Assembly: GCA_949293185.1 (NCBI GenBank)
Contig: CASFCQ010000015.1
Coordinates: forward strand, 1 to 34,224
Direction: 5' to 3'
Length of the DNA stretch: 34,224 nucleotides
Origin: an uncultured bacterium
Lineage (GTDB): Bacteria > Cyanobacteriota > Vampirovibrionia > Gastranaerophilales > Gastranaerophilaceae
In this document: positions 1 to 7,746 of the stretch, one piece after another
How the letters are laid out: every line of letters begins with the position of its first letter
Position numbering within the stretch: the first letter of the stretch is position 1
Position numbers and translations under genes: made by a program
Notes under the pieces: model-generated
Told to the model about the DNA's origin: nothing
The model's database searches: none
Seen by the model: the letters and a program-made list of their open reading frames with translations, nothing else

Positions 1-58
1 TATCTCTATATTTTTAATTCCCAGTTTTAGGTGTTTTATAACACTTTTTACGCCTATT

Positions 59-76
59 TTTACAATTTGTTACAAA
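59..76 (+). promoter_or_regulatory. HLR1-type operator (exact consensus match)
   Basis: The sequence TTTACAATTTGTTACAAA fits the cyanobacterial HLR1 consensus (G/T)TTACA(T/A)(T/A)-NN-(G/T)TTACA(T/A)(T/A) at every defined position. HLR1 is the established binding site of RpaB and is also reported for the related RpaA. It lies about 260 bp before a gene for a regulator of this class, so autoregulation is the natural inference. In AT-rich DNA a chance match is possible, but the second copy at 187-204 argues against it. Confidence 0.6.
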
Positions 77-83
77 ACAATGG

Positions 84-115
84 TTTTAAAATCGTTCATA
101 AGTACGATTTTTAAA
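84..115. other. Hairpin, possible terminator of an upstream gene
   Basis: Left arm 84-95 and right arm 104-115 pair over 12 bp with one mismatch around the 8-nt loop TCATAAGT. The stem is AT-rich, and the only T run lies inside the right arm. It could end a transcript entering from the left of the window. Confidence 0.35.
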
Positions 116-151
116 GATGTTCGGGCATTTTTTATTTCTTTATTATTTTTT

Positions 152-171
152 GTCGGATTGGTAAATCCGAC
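152..171. repeat. GTCGGATT/AATCCGAC hairpin
   Basis: A perfect 8-bp inverted repeat with a 4-nt loop (GGTA). It is not directly followed by a T tract, so it is not a textbook terminator. It sits between the two HLR1-like sites and just before the TATAAT box, so it may be regulatory or a remnant of a dispersed repeat. Confidence 0.4.
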
Positions 172-186
172 CTACGTGCTTGTTTT

Positions 187-204
187 TTTATAATTTGTCA
201 CAAA
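187..204 (+). promoter_or_regulatory. Second HLR1-like site overlapping a -10 box
   Basis: TTTATAATTTGTCACAAA differs from the exact site at 59-76 at two positions, one in each half. A perfect TATAAT (189-194) lies inside it, so a bound regulator would cover the promoter. No convincing -35 box is seen 16-18 bp upstream. The predicted leader to the ATG at 338 is about 135 nt. Confidence 0.45.
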
Positions 205-337
205 ACCAAATAGTCAAACCAACCCAAAAGTCTATTTTTTTCGATAGCAAAAAAATGTTATCAGTTCAAAATCTTTACAAATTCTTGTTTCATTATTTCC
301 ACTATGCGAAAATATATACACAAAAGGGGTGTGAATT

Positions 338-1054
338 ATGCCAAAAAGATTACTTGTTGTTGATGACGATGATGAAATTAGAGAGCTGCTTGAATTTGAC
401 CTAGCGCACAGCGGATATATTGTTGATACTGCATCTGACGGTATGGATGGTTTAAACAAAGCTGTAACAAACAATTATGACATCGTACTCTTAGATGTTA
501 TGATGCCAAAAATGAACGGATTTGATGTATGCAAAAATTTAAGAAAAGCAAAACCCGATATACCCGTTCTATTGCTAACGGCAAAAGGAACGATAGGTGA
601 CAAAACACAGGGGTTCGAATGCGGGGCTGATGATTATCTCGTAAAGCCGTTTGATATACAGGAAGTTCTTTTGAGGGTAAAAGCTTTGTTAAGAAGAAAC
701 TCCGACAACGCACAAAAAGATTCATCTTTTAAACAGGAAATTTTAAAAATGGGTGATATTGAACTCTTCCCAGAATCTTTAGAAACAGCAATAAACGGAA
801 AAAAAATAAAGCTTACGCCGACTGAATTCGAGATATTATACTGCCTGATGCAGCATTTTAACGATTCTGTTTCATTAGCAGTTCTGCTTGATGAAGTCTG
901 GGGTTATGATTCTGATGAAGATGTAAGAATGGTGAGGGTACACGTAGGCGGTTTAAGACAGAAAATCGAAGAAGACACCAAAAATCCCAAATACCTTCAT
1001 ACTGTCACAAATGTAGGCTACAAGCTAACACCCATAAGTGATACGGAAGATTAA
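338..1054 (+). CDS. OmpR/PhoB-family response regulator, RpaA-like
   Basis: This is a two-component DNA-binding response regulator of 238 aa. The receiver domain (about 1-120) has the acidic pocket at D9-D12, phosphoacceptor D53, T81 and K103. The winged-helix output domain (about 138-232) contains VWGYD and VRVHVGGLRQK, and ends near VGYKL. The segments EILKMGDIELFPESLE and VWGYDSDEDVRMVRVHV resemble cyanobacterial RpaA more than RpaB as I recall them. RpaA acts in circadian output and energy-balance control in photosynthetic cyanobacteria; the role here is unknown. The start follows an AGGGG ribosome site at 326-330. The gene is nearly contiguous with the histidine kinase gene (4-nt gap), which is probably its partner. 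HLR1-like sites upstream suggest autoregulation. Confidence 0.93.
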   Translation: MPKRLLVVDDDDEIRELLEFDLAHSGYIVDTASDGMDGLNKAVTNNYDIVLLDVMMPKMNGFDVCKNLRKAKPDIPVLLLTAKGTIGDKTQGFECGADDYLVKPFDIQEVLLRVKALLRRNSDNAQKDSSFKQEILKMGDIELFPESLETAINGKKIKLTPTEFEILYCLMQHFNDSVSLAVLLDEVWGYDSDEDVRMVRVHVGGLRQKIEEDTKNPKYLHTVTNVGYKLTPISDTED

Positions 1055-1058
1055 TTAT

Positions 1059-2747
1059 ATGACAAAAATCCGTGACATAAAAAGACTTAAAATTGTAGAA
1101 CAAATTATCCTTGTTCTTCTTCTGGCTGTCATTACTCCGACAATCGTCACAACATTTATTGTAAATAATATAAACCAGCACGCAGTAAGAAACGAGCTCC
1201 AATATTCAGCATTGAGCATATCAGAATCTATTGCATCTAATATAGAAACTTTTACGCGTTCGGGTGAAGACGAGTTGGAACAGATTGTTCTCACTCTCAG
1301 GCACATTCCTGACGCAAAGTCAAAATCAGAGTATTTAAAAGAACTCTTTACCAACTCCAAGCTTATATCAAAACTGCAAATAATACACAAAAATGATAAA
1401 GATAAATATTTTAAATGGGATGAATACTCTTACTACGACAAAGAAAAACAGGAAATACAAATACTAAAAAAAATAAATAACAATGAAGCAATACTTGCCA
1501 CTGTTGATATACAAACGTTTAAAGACCAAATTTTTAATATTTACAAAAAAGACGACAGACAAATTTACATCCTGGACAAGAATAAAACGCTTTTAGCTGC
1601 TCATAATTACAACAAAAAAGACTTTGACAGGGTAACTTATGCACTACCTAAAAATTTGCTTTTAAACCAATCTCAGCTTTTTGGCAAAGTAAAAAACCAG
1701 CCTCTTGCTTATTTCAAGCTTACTGATCCGGAGCTGGTCATTATCGTTAACACAACTCATCACATTACCAAAACAACAATTAACACGGCAAGATACAAAA
1801 TTATACTGGCTTTGTGTTTGTCTGCTTTCTTTATTATATTCGTTGTCGGCATTTACACATCATACCTGTATATTAACATCAGACAGCTGTTTAAAGGAAT
1901 TATTGCCCTGTCTAAAGGTAATTACAACAGAAAAATAAGAATGCTGTCCAATATTTTTACTCCGTACGAAATTATATTTCTTGCGACCGAGTTCAACAAT
2001 ATGGCGGACGAAATTAACAACACATACAAAAAGCTTAAACACACAAACAAAGAACTTAAAAAGCTGGATGAATTTCGCTCAAATTTAATTGACACGGTAA
2101 GCCACGAGTTCCGCACGCCTCTGACCAGCATAAAAGGTTATACGTCAAGACTTTTAAGGCAGGACATAGAACTTGATGAAGAAACAATTCAAAAATCTTT
2201 AAAAATCATAAAAAATCAGTCCGAAAGGCTAAGCAGAATGGTTGAGGATTTGCTAGTTATACCTGACATAGAAGGCTCTAAATTGAATCTTATCATAGAC
2301 AACGTAAACCTTGCCGACACAATAAACGATGCTATTCTTTCTACAAAGCATAAAGCGCAAAGAGAGGTTATAGTAAACATTCCGGAAGAATTCCCCGACG
2401 TATGGGCTGATAACGACAGGCTGGAACAGGTATTTATAAACCTTATTGACAATGCATACAAATATTCTTACGAAGACACACCTATTGTTATTGATGTAAC
2501 TCAAGCCAAAAGCCAGGCAGTTGTTAAAGTATCTAACTCCTATGATTACATACCTCCGGATAAATTAAATAAGCTGTTTGGAAAATTTATCAGAATCGAC
2601 GACAAAACAACACGCACTACCCGCGGCACAGGTTTGGGGCTGTTTATTGTAAAAGGTCTTATACTTGCAATGAATGGCTCTATAGAGCTAGAGTCTTCTA
2701 AAGAAAATATTTTTAGTGTAGTTATAAAGCTTCCTATTAAAGAATAA
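1059..2747 (+). CDS. Membrane sensor histidine kinase with degenerate G1 box
   Basis: A 562-aa sensor kinase, probably the partner of the RpaA-like regulator encoded 4 nt upstream. Transmembrane helices at about 15-37 and 247-270 enclose an extracytoplasmic domain of about 210 residues. A HAMP region and a short coiled linker follow, then a HisKA domain with the H-box SHEFRTPLTSIKGY (phospho-acceptor His349). The HATPase_c domain has an N-box with NLIDNAYKYS and a clear G2 box TRGTGLGLFIVKG. The expected G1 box (DxGxG) reads N493-S-Y495-D-Y497-I-P, so the adenine-contacting Asp and both glycines are replaced. The ATG at 1059 is chosen because GGAAG lies 9 nt before it; a GTG at 1038 would overlap the regulator gene and lacks this spacing. 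The bound signal is not apparent. Confidence 0.92.
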   Translation: MTKIRDIKRLKIVEQIILVLLLAVITPTIVTTFIVNNINQHAVRNELQYSALSISESIASNIETFTRSGEDELEQIVLTLRHIPDAKSKSEYLKELFTNSKLISKLQIIHKNDKDKYFKWDEYSYYDKEKQEIQILKKINNNEAILATVDIQTFKDQIFNIYKKDDRQIYILDKNKTLLAAHNYNKKDFDRVTYALPKNLLLNQSQLFGKVKNQPLAYFKLTDPELVIIVNTTHHITKTTINTARYKIILALCLSAFFIIFVVGIYTSYLYINIRQLFKGIIALSKGNYNRKIRMLSNIFTPYEIIFLATEFNNMADEINNTYKKLKHTNKELKKLDEFRSNLIDTVSHEFRTPLTSIKGYTSRLLRQDIELDEETIQKSLKIIKNQSERLSRMVEDLLVIPDIEGSKLNLIIDNVNLADTINDAILSTKHKAQREVIVNIPEEFPDVWADNDRLEQVFINLIDNAYKYSYEDTPIVIDVTQAKSQAVVKVSNSYDYIPPDKLNKLFGKFIRIDDKTTRTTRGTGLGLFIVKGLILAMNGSIELESSKENIFSVVIKLPIKE

Positions 2748-2761
2748 TTTATTAACAAAAC

Positions 2762-2779
2762 TTTACAATATTTTTCAAA
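2762..2779 (+). promoter_or_regulatory. HLR1-like site, one mismatch
   Basis: TTTACAATATTTTTCAAA has a perfect first half-site and one mismatch in the second half relative to HLR1, with the right spacing. It lies about 70 bp before the 387-aa gene and could place that gene in the same regulon. The region is AT-rich, so this match alone is weak. Confidence 0.3.
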
Positions 2780-2845
2780 AAACGCAATTATTTACTGAGT
2801 ATATGCTTTATATAGATAAGAGAGTATAAATTCAGAGGATAAAAT

Positions 2846-4009
2846 ATGAGCGTCGGCAACAGCGTACAAGTTACAACTACAGAAACCGGCTGGGTTCTAA
2901 CAAAAACCGTCGGTGACAAAAAGACTGAAATACAGTTTACTGACGAAAATAAAAACGGCAGGCTGGACAATGCTGATAAAAGAGCAAAAGTTATTTCTTT
3001 AGCCGCCGGTGATCTTACAACAGAAGAATTTAACGCTGCTCAAAAATCTATATCTGCAGAATTGGCTAATCAAGATGGTGCATCTGTCGGCGACTGGTAC
3101 AAAAACAAAGCTACAGAAGAACAGGAAGAAGCCCGCGCAGAAGCTTTTGAAAGACAACAGCGCCAGCAAAGAATGGCTCAATATGGAACAAAAAACAAAA
3201 AGAATAATTTCTGGAACAAAGCTGCTACATTTTTAGGTGCACTGTGCGGATTCGGCGGAGGATTTTTCTCCAACGGATGGCAATATAATTCCGGCAGTTT
3301 CAATGACTGGAATCTGAGATTGTTCACAACTGGTGTTAACGGGCTTGCAACTACAAGCAGCCTCTTAAATGCAACTTACGGAAACCAGCTTAACGCAACC
3401 AACTATATGTCAGGCGGTTCAACTAATATGTTTAGTTCTGATTTTATAAATCAAATGATGAACGCACAAAATGAATATCTACAAAATCAGAAATCACAAT
3501 TTGATGAGATGATGGAAACTTACAACCAGGCTCAAAAAGAAAATCAAGTTAAAGCTGATGCCAAGGCAACCGCACAATTAGCACAACAGCTTTCAGAAGA
3601 ATACGCAAATGCTGACGAATCACAAATAGCGACAGCAAATAAAAATAAAATTAAAGAAATATATTCAAATGTAAAAGAAGACAGTGAATATACAGCTGAA
3701 GAAAAAGCAATTCTTACAAAAATAAAAGCTTACCCGCAAATACCGTATGATGCTGTTGATGACAAAGGCAGCAATGAAAACGGAAAATTCAGCACCAAAG
3801 TAGCTAAAGCTATAAACGAATTACTTGCTGATTATAACAGCAATAAAACAGATATCGCTAAAAATAATGTATTATCAGCAACAAGTCATACAAAACTGAA
3901 TGAACTCATTAAAAAAGCTCAACAGGGCGGAATAACAGAAGCTGATTTACAAGAAATAGACAAAATAATAGACGAATGGAAAAAGAATAAATCTACAGAA
4001 GAAGAATAA
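2846..4009 (+). CDS. Hypothetical protein with EF-hand-like Ca2+ loop
   Basis: 387 aa, family not recognised. Residues 33-44 read DENKNGRLDNAD, which fits a 12-residue EF-hand/dockerin-type calcium loop (acidic or amide ligands at 1, 3, 5, 9 and 12, Gly at 6). Residues about 80-110 form a Glu/Arg/Gln-rich helix. A Gly/Phe-rich hydrophobic stretch (about 126-140, including GALCGFGGGFF) and an Asn/Ser-rich segment follow. The C-terminal half is Gln/Lys/Glu-rich and probably helical. There is no classical N-terminal signal peptide. The start is preceded by AGAGG (2834-2838). The gene stands between the two-component pair and a strong terminator, so it may be read from the upstream genes or its own promoter; an HLR1-like site lies just before it. 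Surface or structural roles are possible but unproven. Confidence 0.75.
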   Translation: MSVGNSVQVTTTETGWVLTKTVGDKKTEIQFTDENKNGRLDNADKRAKVISLAAGDLTTEEFNAAQKSISAELANQDGASVGDWYKNKATEEQEEARAEAFERQQRQQRMAQYGTKNKKNNFWNKAATFLGALCGFGGGFFSNGWQYNSGSFNDWNLRLFTTGVNGLATTSSLLNATYGNQLNATNYMSGGSTNMFSSDFINQMMNAQNEYLQNQKSQFDEMMETYNQAQKENQVKADAKATAQLAQQLSEEYANADESQIATANKNKIKEIYSNVKEDSEYTAEEKAILTKIKAYPQIPYDAVDDKGSNENGKFSTKVAKAINELLADYNSNKTDIAKNNVLSATSHTKLNELIKKAQQGGITEADLQEIDKIIDEWKKNKSTEEE

Positions 4010-4011
4010 TA

Positions 4012-4042
4012 AAAAAGAGCCGGAACAAATCCGGCTCTTTTT
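4012..4042. terminator. Bidirectional rho-independent terminator
   Basis: Stem GAGCCGG (4017-4023) pairs with CCGGCTC (4031-4037) around a 7-nt loop, extended by AAAAA/TTTTT. The T tract on either strand lets it serve both the 387-aa gene (plus) and the 58-aa gene (minus, ending at 4053). Confidence 0.93.
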
Positions 4043-4052
4043 GTTAGTTAAT

Positions 4053-4229
4053 CTATTTTTTTGTCATCTGAGTTTGTTTCTGTTTTATATCTAACGCCGC
4101 ATTGTGTGCAAGCAGATAGACAGAACATGTTTTATAGTTTTTTAAATACCATGCACACTTTTCCTGTGCACAAACTATCTCTACACTCTGACCTGCGCTC
4201 ATTAAAGGGCAAATAGGAATCAATGCCAT
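4053..4229 (-). CDS. Small four-cysteine protein (58 aa)
   Basis: This open frame encodes 58 aa beginning MALIPICPLMSAG and containing CAQEKCAWYLKNYKTC. The four cysteines (C7, C20, C25, C35) have a C-x12-C-x4-C-x9-C pattern that could hold a metal ion or Fe-S cluster. An ideal ribosome site, GGAGA (4241-4237), lies 7 nt before the ATG. It follows nfnA on the same strand with a 19-nt gap and precedes a terminator, so the two are very likely co-transcribed. Small proteins with a similar CPLM...CAWY pattern occur widely in anaerobes as I recall, but I know of no assigned function. A redox or cluster-related role beside NfnA is only a suggestion. Confidence 0.8.
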   Translation of the reverse strand: MALIPICPLMSAGQSVEIVCAQEKCAWYLKNYKTCSVYLLAHNAALDIKQKQTQMTKK

Positions 4230-4248
4230 ATTTATATCTCCATATCTA

Positions 4249-5094
4249 TTATTTTAGTGCTTCTGCTTGTTTTAACAGGTTGCAGTTTTCACTGCGTTTT
4301 TTCTCGTAATCTTTATAAATTTTTGTACGATTGATAACTTCGTCAAAGTCAATTTGATGTGCGTCAAAGTCAGGGCCGTCTACACAGGCAAATTTAACTT
4401 CGCCGCCTACAGTAACACGGCATGCACCGCACATACCTGTTCCGTCAACCATAATCGGATTCATGCTGGCTTCTGTTTTTATACCCTTGTCGCGTGTTAA
4501 ATCTGCAACAGCTCTCATCATAGGCATAGGACCGACTGCTATAGCATAATCAACTTTTTCTTTTGACATAATGTCAGACATCACACCGGTAACAAAGCCT
4601 TTTGTTCCCAAAGAACCGTCATCTGTTGTAATAAACAATTCAGTGCAGGCATCTTTCATTTTATCCTGCCAGAAGATTAAATCCTTTGTTCTTGCGCCCA
4701 TAATCATATAAACTTTATTGCCTGCTTCTTTAAAAGCTTTTGCAATCAAATAGCATGGAGCTGCACCATAACCGCCGGCAAGACAAACCACTGTGCCGTA
4801 TTTTTCAATATGTGTAGGCTGTCCCAAAGGTCCGACAATATCAACCAGTTCATCGCCGACTTCCAGTGTTGCAAGCTGTTTGGTTGTATAACCGACAGCC
4901 ATAAACACAATAGTAAGAGCGCCAGTTTCTCTATTATAATCAGCAATTGTTAACGGGATTCTTTCTCCGTCTTTGGAAACCCTTAAAATTATAAACTGTC
5001 CTGCCTGTGCGTTTTTTGTAATATAAGGAGCATGAATTGTTAATTCATACTGGTTTGGACATAATTCTTTTTTGCTTAGTATTTTATAACCCAT
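4249..5094 (-). CDS. nfnA: NADH-dependent ferredoxin:NADP+ oxidoreductase, subunit A (NfnA/SudB type)
   Basis: 281 aa; the FAD- and [2Fe-2S]-carrying small subunit of the electron-bifurcating NfnAB complex, which couples NADPH, NAD+ and ferredoxin in anaerobes. The N-terminal ferredoxin-reductase-like FAD domain contains RIPLT (45-49). The NAD-binding domain begins near CLAGGYGAAPCY. The cluster motif near the C-terminus is D217-x4-C222-x2-C225-x11-C237, followed by VDGPDFD. An Asp in place of the first Cys is the known coordination in characterised NfnA and separates it from PyrK, which uses four cysteines. The NfnB partner does not follow; a 58-aa cysteine protein does. A promoter lies in the gap after atpG. 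The start has GTGGG upstream. Confidence 0.88.
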   Translation of the reverse strand: MGYKILSKKELCPNQYELTIHAPYITKNAQAGQFIILRVSKDGERIPLTIADYNRETGALTIVFMAVGYTTKQLATLEVGDELVDIVGPLGQPTHIEKYGTVVCLAGGYGAAPCYLIAKAFKEAGNKVYMIMGARTKDLIFWQDKMKDACTELFITTDDGSLGTKGFVTGVMSDIMSKEKVDYAIAVGPMPMMRAVADLTRDKGIKTEASMNPIMVDGTGMCGACRVTVGGEVKFACVDGPDFDAHQIDFDEVINRTKIYKDYEKKRSENCNLLKQAEALK

Positions 5095-5128
5095 TTTATT
5101 TTCCCACTTACTAATTTCGTCTAGTGTA

Positions 5129-5157
5129 ATTTTATATCAATTGTACGATACGGTCAA
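5129..5157 (-). promoter_or_regulatory. Promoter for nfnA
   Basis: On the minus strand TTGACC (5157-5152) is followed after exactly 17 bp by TAAAAT (5134-5129). It lies between the atpG stop codon and the nfnA start with about 30 nt of leader, so nfnA can be expressed independently of the ATP synthase operon. No terminator separates them, so read-through is also possible. Confidence 0.6.
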
Positions 5158-5160
5158 AGA

Positions 5161-6102
5161 TTATTTTTTCAAAGCGTCAGCACCTGACACAACTTCCAGT
5201 ATTTCGTTTGTAATAGCTGCCTGTCTTGCTTTGTTGTAATCAATAGAAAGTACTCTTATCATTTCTTCAGCATTATTTGTTGCTGCAGACATTGCTGTCA
5301 TTCTCGCTGCAAGTTCGCTGGCTACAGCTTCTAAAAGTGCCTGATATATGATATTTGTTATAAACATAGGCACAATTTTTTGTAAAATACTGTCCGCATT
5401 CGGTTCAAAAGCCATAAGAGGATCAATTTTACCAGCTACAGACTCTTCATCATCTCCAAGAGCTTTTTTAATATCATCAGCCGGAAGAATCTTCCAATCT
5501 TCCACTTTATATGACATCATATTTTTAAAACGTGTCGTAACAATTTCTATACTGTCTATCTCGCCTTTTACAAAGGCATCTGCCATATCTTCCGCAATAA
5601 CAAGTGCGTTTGAGGAATTTGGTTCTTGAGAGATTTTTGTATATGTTTGAGAAATTTCAAAACCGACACTTTTCGCACGTCTTTTTAAAACACTTGTGCC
5701 CTTTAAGCCGACAATAAAAAGTTTTACGCCAATACCTTTAGATTTATAATCTTCTATATTTTTTAGTACATATCTGATAACATTGGCATTATAAGCGCCA
5801 GCCAGCCCTCTGTTAGAAGTAACAACAAGAATACCAGCTGTTTTTTGCTCTCTTTTTTGCATCAAAACAGGATAGTTGTCAATTGCTCTGTCTATTTTTA
5901 GACCTGCAGAACTAAACCCCTCAACAGAAGAGAGAACTTTTACAAAAACCTCACCAAGTGCTCTTGAAAAAGGACGAGATGCTATAACTTTATTTTGCGA
6001 GCGCTTAACTTTAGCAGCTGCAACCATTTTCATTGCTTTAGTAATTTTTTGCGTATTTTTTATACTGTTTATTCTTGCTTTAATATCTAATAAATTTGGC
6101 AT
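5161..6102 (-). CDS. atpG: ATP synthase gamma subunit
   Basis: 313 aa, the central rotor stalk of F1. The N-terminus (LLDIKARINSIKNTQKITKAMKMVAAAK) and C-terminus (RMTAMSAATNNAEEMI followed by YNKARQAAITNEILEVVSGA) are the two conserved coiled-coil helices. The core carries ILVVTSNRGLAGAYNANV. Between MMSYKVEDWKILP and DPLMAFEPNAD I see no extra segment like the roughly 35-residue regulatory insert of cyanobacterial and chloroplast gamma. It is the last gene of the operon, 68 nt after atpA, and the gap carries a strong hairpin. No beta or epsilon gene follows; nfnA with its own promoter comes next. Confidence 0.97.
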   Translation of the reverse strand: MPNLLDIKARINSIKNTQKITKAMKMVAAAKVKRSQNKVIASRPFSRALGEVFVKVLSSVEGFSSAGLKIDRAIDNYPVLMQKREQKTAGILVVTSNRGLAGAYNANVIRYVLKNIEDYKSKGIGVKLFIVGLKGTSVLKRRAKSVGFEISQTYTKISQEPNSSNALVIAEDMADAFVKGEIDSIEIVTTRFKNMMSYKVEDWKILPADDIKKALGDDEESVAGKIDPLMAFEPNADSILQKIVPMFITNIIYQALLEAVASELAARMTAMSAATNNAEEMIRVLSIDYNKARQAAITNEILEVVSGADALKK

Positions 6103-6133
6103 CGTATTACCTTTATAGCTTTAATTTTGATTG

Positions 6134-6161
6134 TTCGGGGTGTCAGAAAAAACACCCCGAA
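6134..6161 (-). other. Intercistronic hairpin between atpA and atpG
   Basis: TTCGGGGTGT (6134-6143) and ACACCCCGAA (6152-6161) form a perfect 10-bp stem with an 8-nt loop. On the transcribed minus strand no T run follows, so it is not a standard terminator. Its position right after atpA suggests stabilisation of the upstream mRNA or partial attenuation, consistent with three alpha per one gamma in F1. Confidence 0.7.
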
Positions 6162-6170
6162 TTATATAAT

Positions 6171-7688
6171 TTATGAGAACAATGAAGACTTGAAGGTTTC
6201 CAGATTTTTCTTCAATTCAGCCTTATCATTGTCATCCAAAGCAGCACCGCTATTGAGTTTTTCAGCCAATGCAGACATATTTGCTTCAAAATACTCAAAC
6301 CATTCTTTTTTGAATTTTTGAATTTTGGAATTATCAATATCGTCCAATATCCCCTCGTTAGCAGCAAAAAGGATACTAACCTGTTTTGCAACGCTCAATG
6401 GTGAATATTGCGGCTGTTTTAACACTTCTGTCAGTTTCTGACCTCTTAAAAGCTGATCCTGAGTAGCTTTATCAAGGTCTGATGCAAACTGTGCAAACGC
6501 TTCCAATTCTCTAAACTGCGCAAGGTCAAGTCTTAACTTACCGCCGACCTGTTTTGTTGCTTTTGTTTGAGCGGCACCGCCTACACGTGATACAGATATA
6601 CCTGCGTTAATAGCTGGTCTTATACCTGAGTTGAACAAGCCGGTTTCTAAGAATATCTGACCGTCGGTAATTGAAATTACGTTAGTCGGAATATACGCAG
6701 AAACATCGCCTGCCTGAGTTTCGATGATAGGAAGCGCGGTAATAGAGCCTCCGCCTAATTTGTCATTCAACTTACAAGCTCTTTCCAGCAATCTTGAGTG
6801 CAGGTAGAATACGTCGCCCGGATATGCTTCTCGTCCCGGCGGACGTCTTAAAAGCAAACTCATTGCACGATATGCCTGGGCGTGTTTTGTGAGGTCATCA
6901 TACACAATCAAAACATCTCTGCCCTGTTCCATAAACTCTTCCGCAATTGCAACACCTGCAAACGGTGCAATAAACTGCAGCGGAGCGGACTCATCAGCAG
7001 TAGCGGAAACAATGATTGTATAATCCATTGCGCCGAAATCCTCAAGTTTTTTGGCAAGCTGAGCAACAGTAGATGTTTTCTGACCGATTGCAACGTAAAC
7101 ACAGATAACGTTTTGACCTTTCTGGTTAATGATTGTATCGATTGCAATCGCTGTTTTACCGGTTTGTCTGTCGCCGATAATCAACTCACGCTGACCTCTG
7201 CCGATAGGAGTAAGGGCGTCAATTGCAGTCAAACCTGTTTGCAAAGGCTGGTGTACTGATTTTCTTGATACAATACCAGGAGCTACTCTTTCAACCGGTC
7301 TTGTTTTTTCGTAATGGATTTCGCCTTTGCCATCTACAGGACGTCCTGTCGGGCTGACGATTCTGCCGATAAGACCGTCACCTACCGGAACAGATGCAAT
7401 TCTGCCGGTTGTTTTAACAGTCATACCCTCTTTTATGTGTTGATATTCACCGAGAATAACAACACCAACATTGTCTTCTTCAAGGTTCAGTGTAATACCT
7501 AGTGTACCTTTGCCGTCTTCAAATTCAACAAGCTCGTTTGACATTGCATTACGCAAACCGTACACACGGGCAATACCGTCGCCGACTTCCAGCACAGAGC
7601 CGATATTGGAAACTTCCATCTCCGAGGAATAATTTTCAATTTTGGCTTTGATTATAGAAGTAATTTCTTCCGGTCTAATTGTTGCCAT
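6171..7688 (-). CDS. atpA: ATP synthase alpha subunit
   Basis: 505 aa, the usual family length. This is the non-catalytic nucleotide-binding subunit of the F1 hexamer. The N-terminal beta-barrel carries [15 protein letters not shown]. The P-loop is GDRQTGKT at 172-179, followed by [23 protein letters not shown]. The Walker B region is [16 protein letters not shown], then [20 protein letters not shown], and the family signature [17 protein letters not shown] is present. The C-terminal helical domain ends in [14 protein letters not shown]. It follows atpH by 58 nt. A strong hairpin lies directly after it. Confidence 0.98.
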   Translation of the reverse strand: MATIRPEEITSIIKAKIENYSSEMEVSNIGSVLEVGDGIARVYGLRNAMSNELVEFEDGKGTLGITLNLEEDNVGVVILGEYQHIKEGMTVKTTGRIASVPVGDGLIGRIVSPTGRPVDGKGEIHYEKTRPVERVAPGIVSRKSVHQPLQTGLTAIDALTPIGRGQRELIIGDRQTGKTAIAIDTIINQKGQNVICVYVAIGQKTSTVAQLAKKLEDFGAMDYTIIVSATADESAPLQFIAPFAGVAIAEEFMEQGRDVLIVYDDLTKHAQAYRAMSLLLRRPPGREAYPGDVFYLHSRLLERACKLNDKLGGGSITALPIIETQAGDVSAYIPTNVISITDGQIFLETGLFNSGIRPAINAGISVSRVGGAAQTKATKQVGGKLRLDLAQFRELEAFAQFASDLDKATQDQLLRGQKLTEVLKQPQYSPLSVAKQVSILFAANEGILDDIDNSKIQKFKKEWFEYFEANMSALAEKLNSGAALDDNDKAELKKNLETFKSSLFS

Positions 7689-7746
7689 GTTACTTTCCTT
7701 TATAGTTTGTACTAAATTTTACACTTTTGTTAATCGTTAAACGATT

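Larger units (their letters stand above)
1..337. other. Upstream regulatory region of the RpaA-like gene
   Basis: No gene is supported in these 337 bases. They hold a direct-repeat operator matching HLR1 (59-76), a second imperfect copy (187-204) overlapping a perfect TATAAT, and two hairpins: one of about 12 bp with one mismatch (84-95 with 104-115) and one of 8 bp (152-159 with 164-171). A short AT-rich open frame at 180-404 overlaps the start of the response regulator and is not convincing. Confidence 0.6.

Noticed and set aside
338-1054. Calling the regulator RpaB because of the HLR1 sites
   Set aside because: Segments such as EILKMGDIELFPESLE and VWGYDSDEDVRMVRVHV resemble RpaA more; the operator alone does not decide, since RpaA is reported to use similar sites.
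1038-1058. GTG start giving a 7-residue extension of the histidine kinase
   Set aside because: It overlaps the response-regulator stop and has no ribosome site, while GGAAG is well placed for the ATG at 1059.
4249-5094. PyrK (dihydroorotate dehydrogenase electron-transfer subunit)
   Set aside because: The [2Fe-2S] site has Asp plus three Cys, no pyrD is adjacent, and the C-terminal VDGPDFDAHQ pattern fits NfnA.
6882-7259. Antisense 125-aa frame over atpA
   Set aside because: It is Cys/Asn-rich with no recognisable features and lies entirely inside a strongly conserved gene on the other strand.
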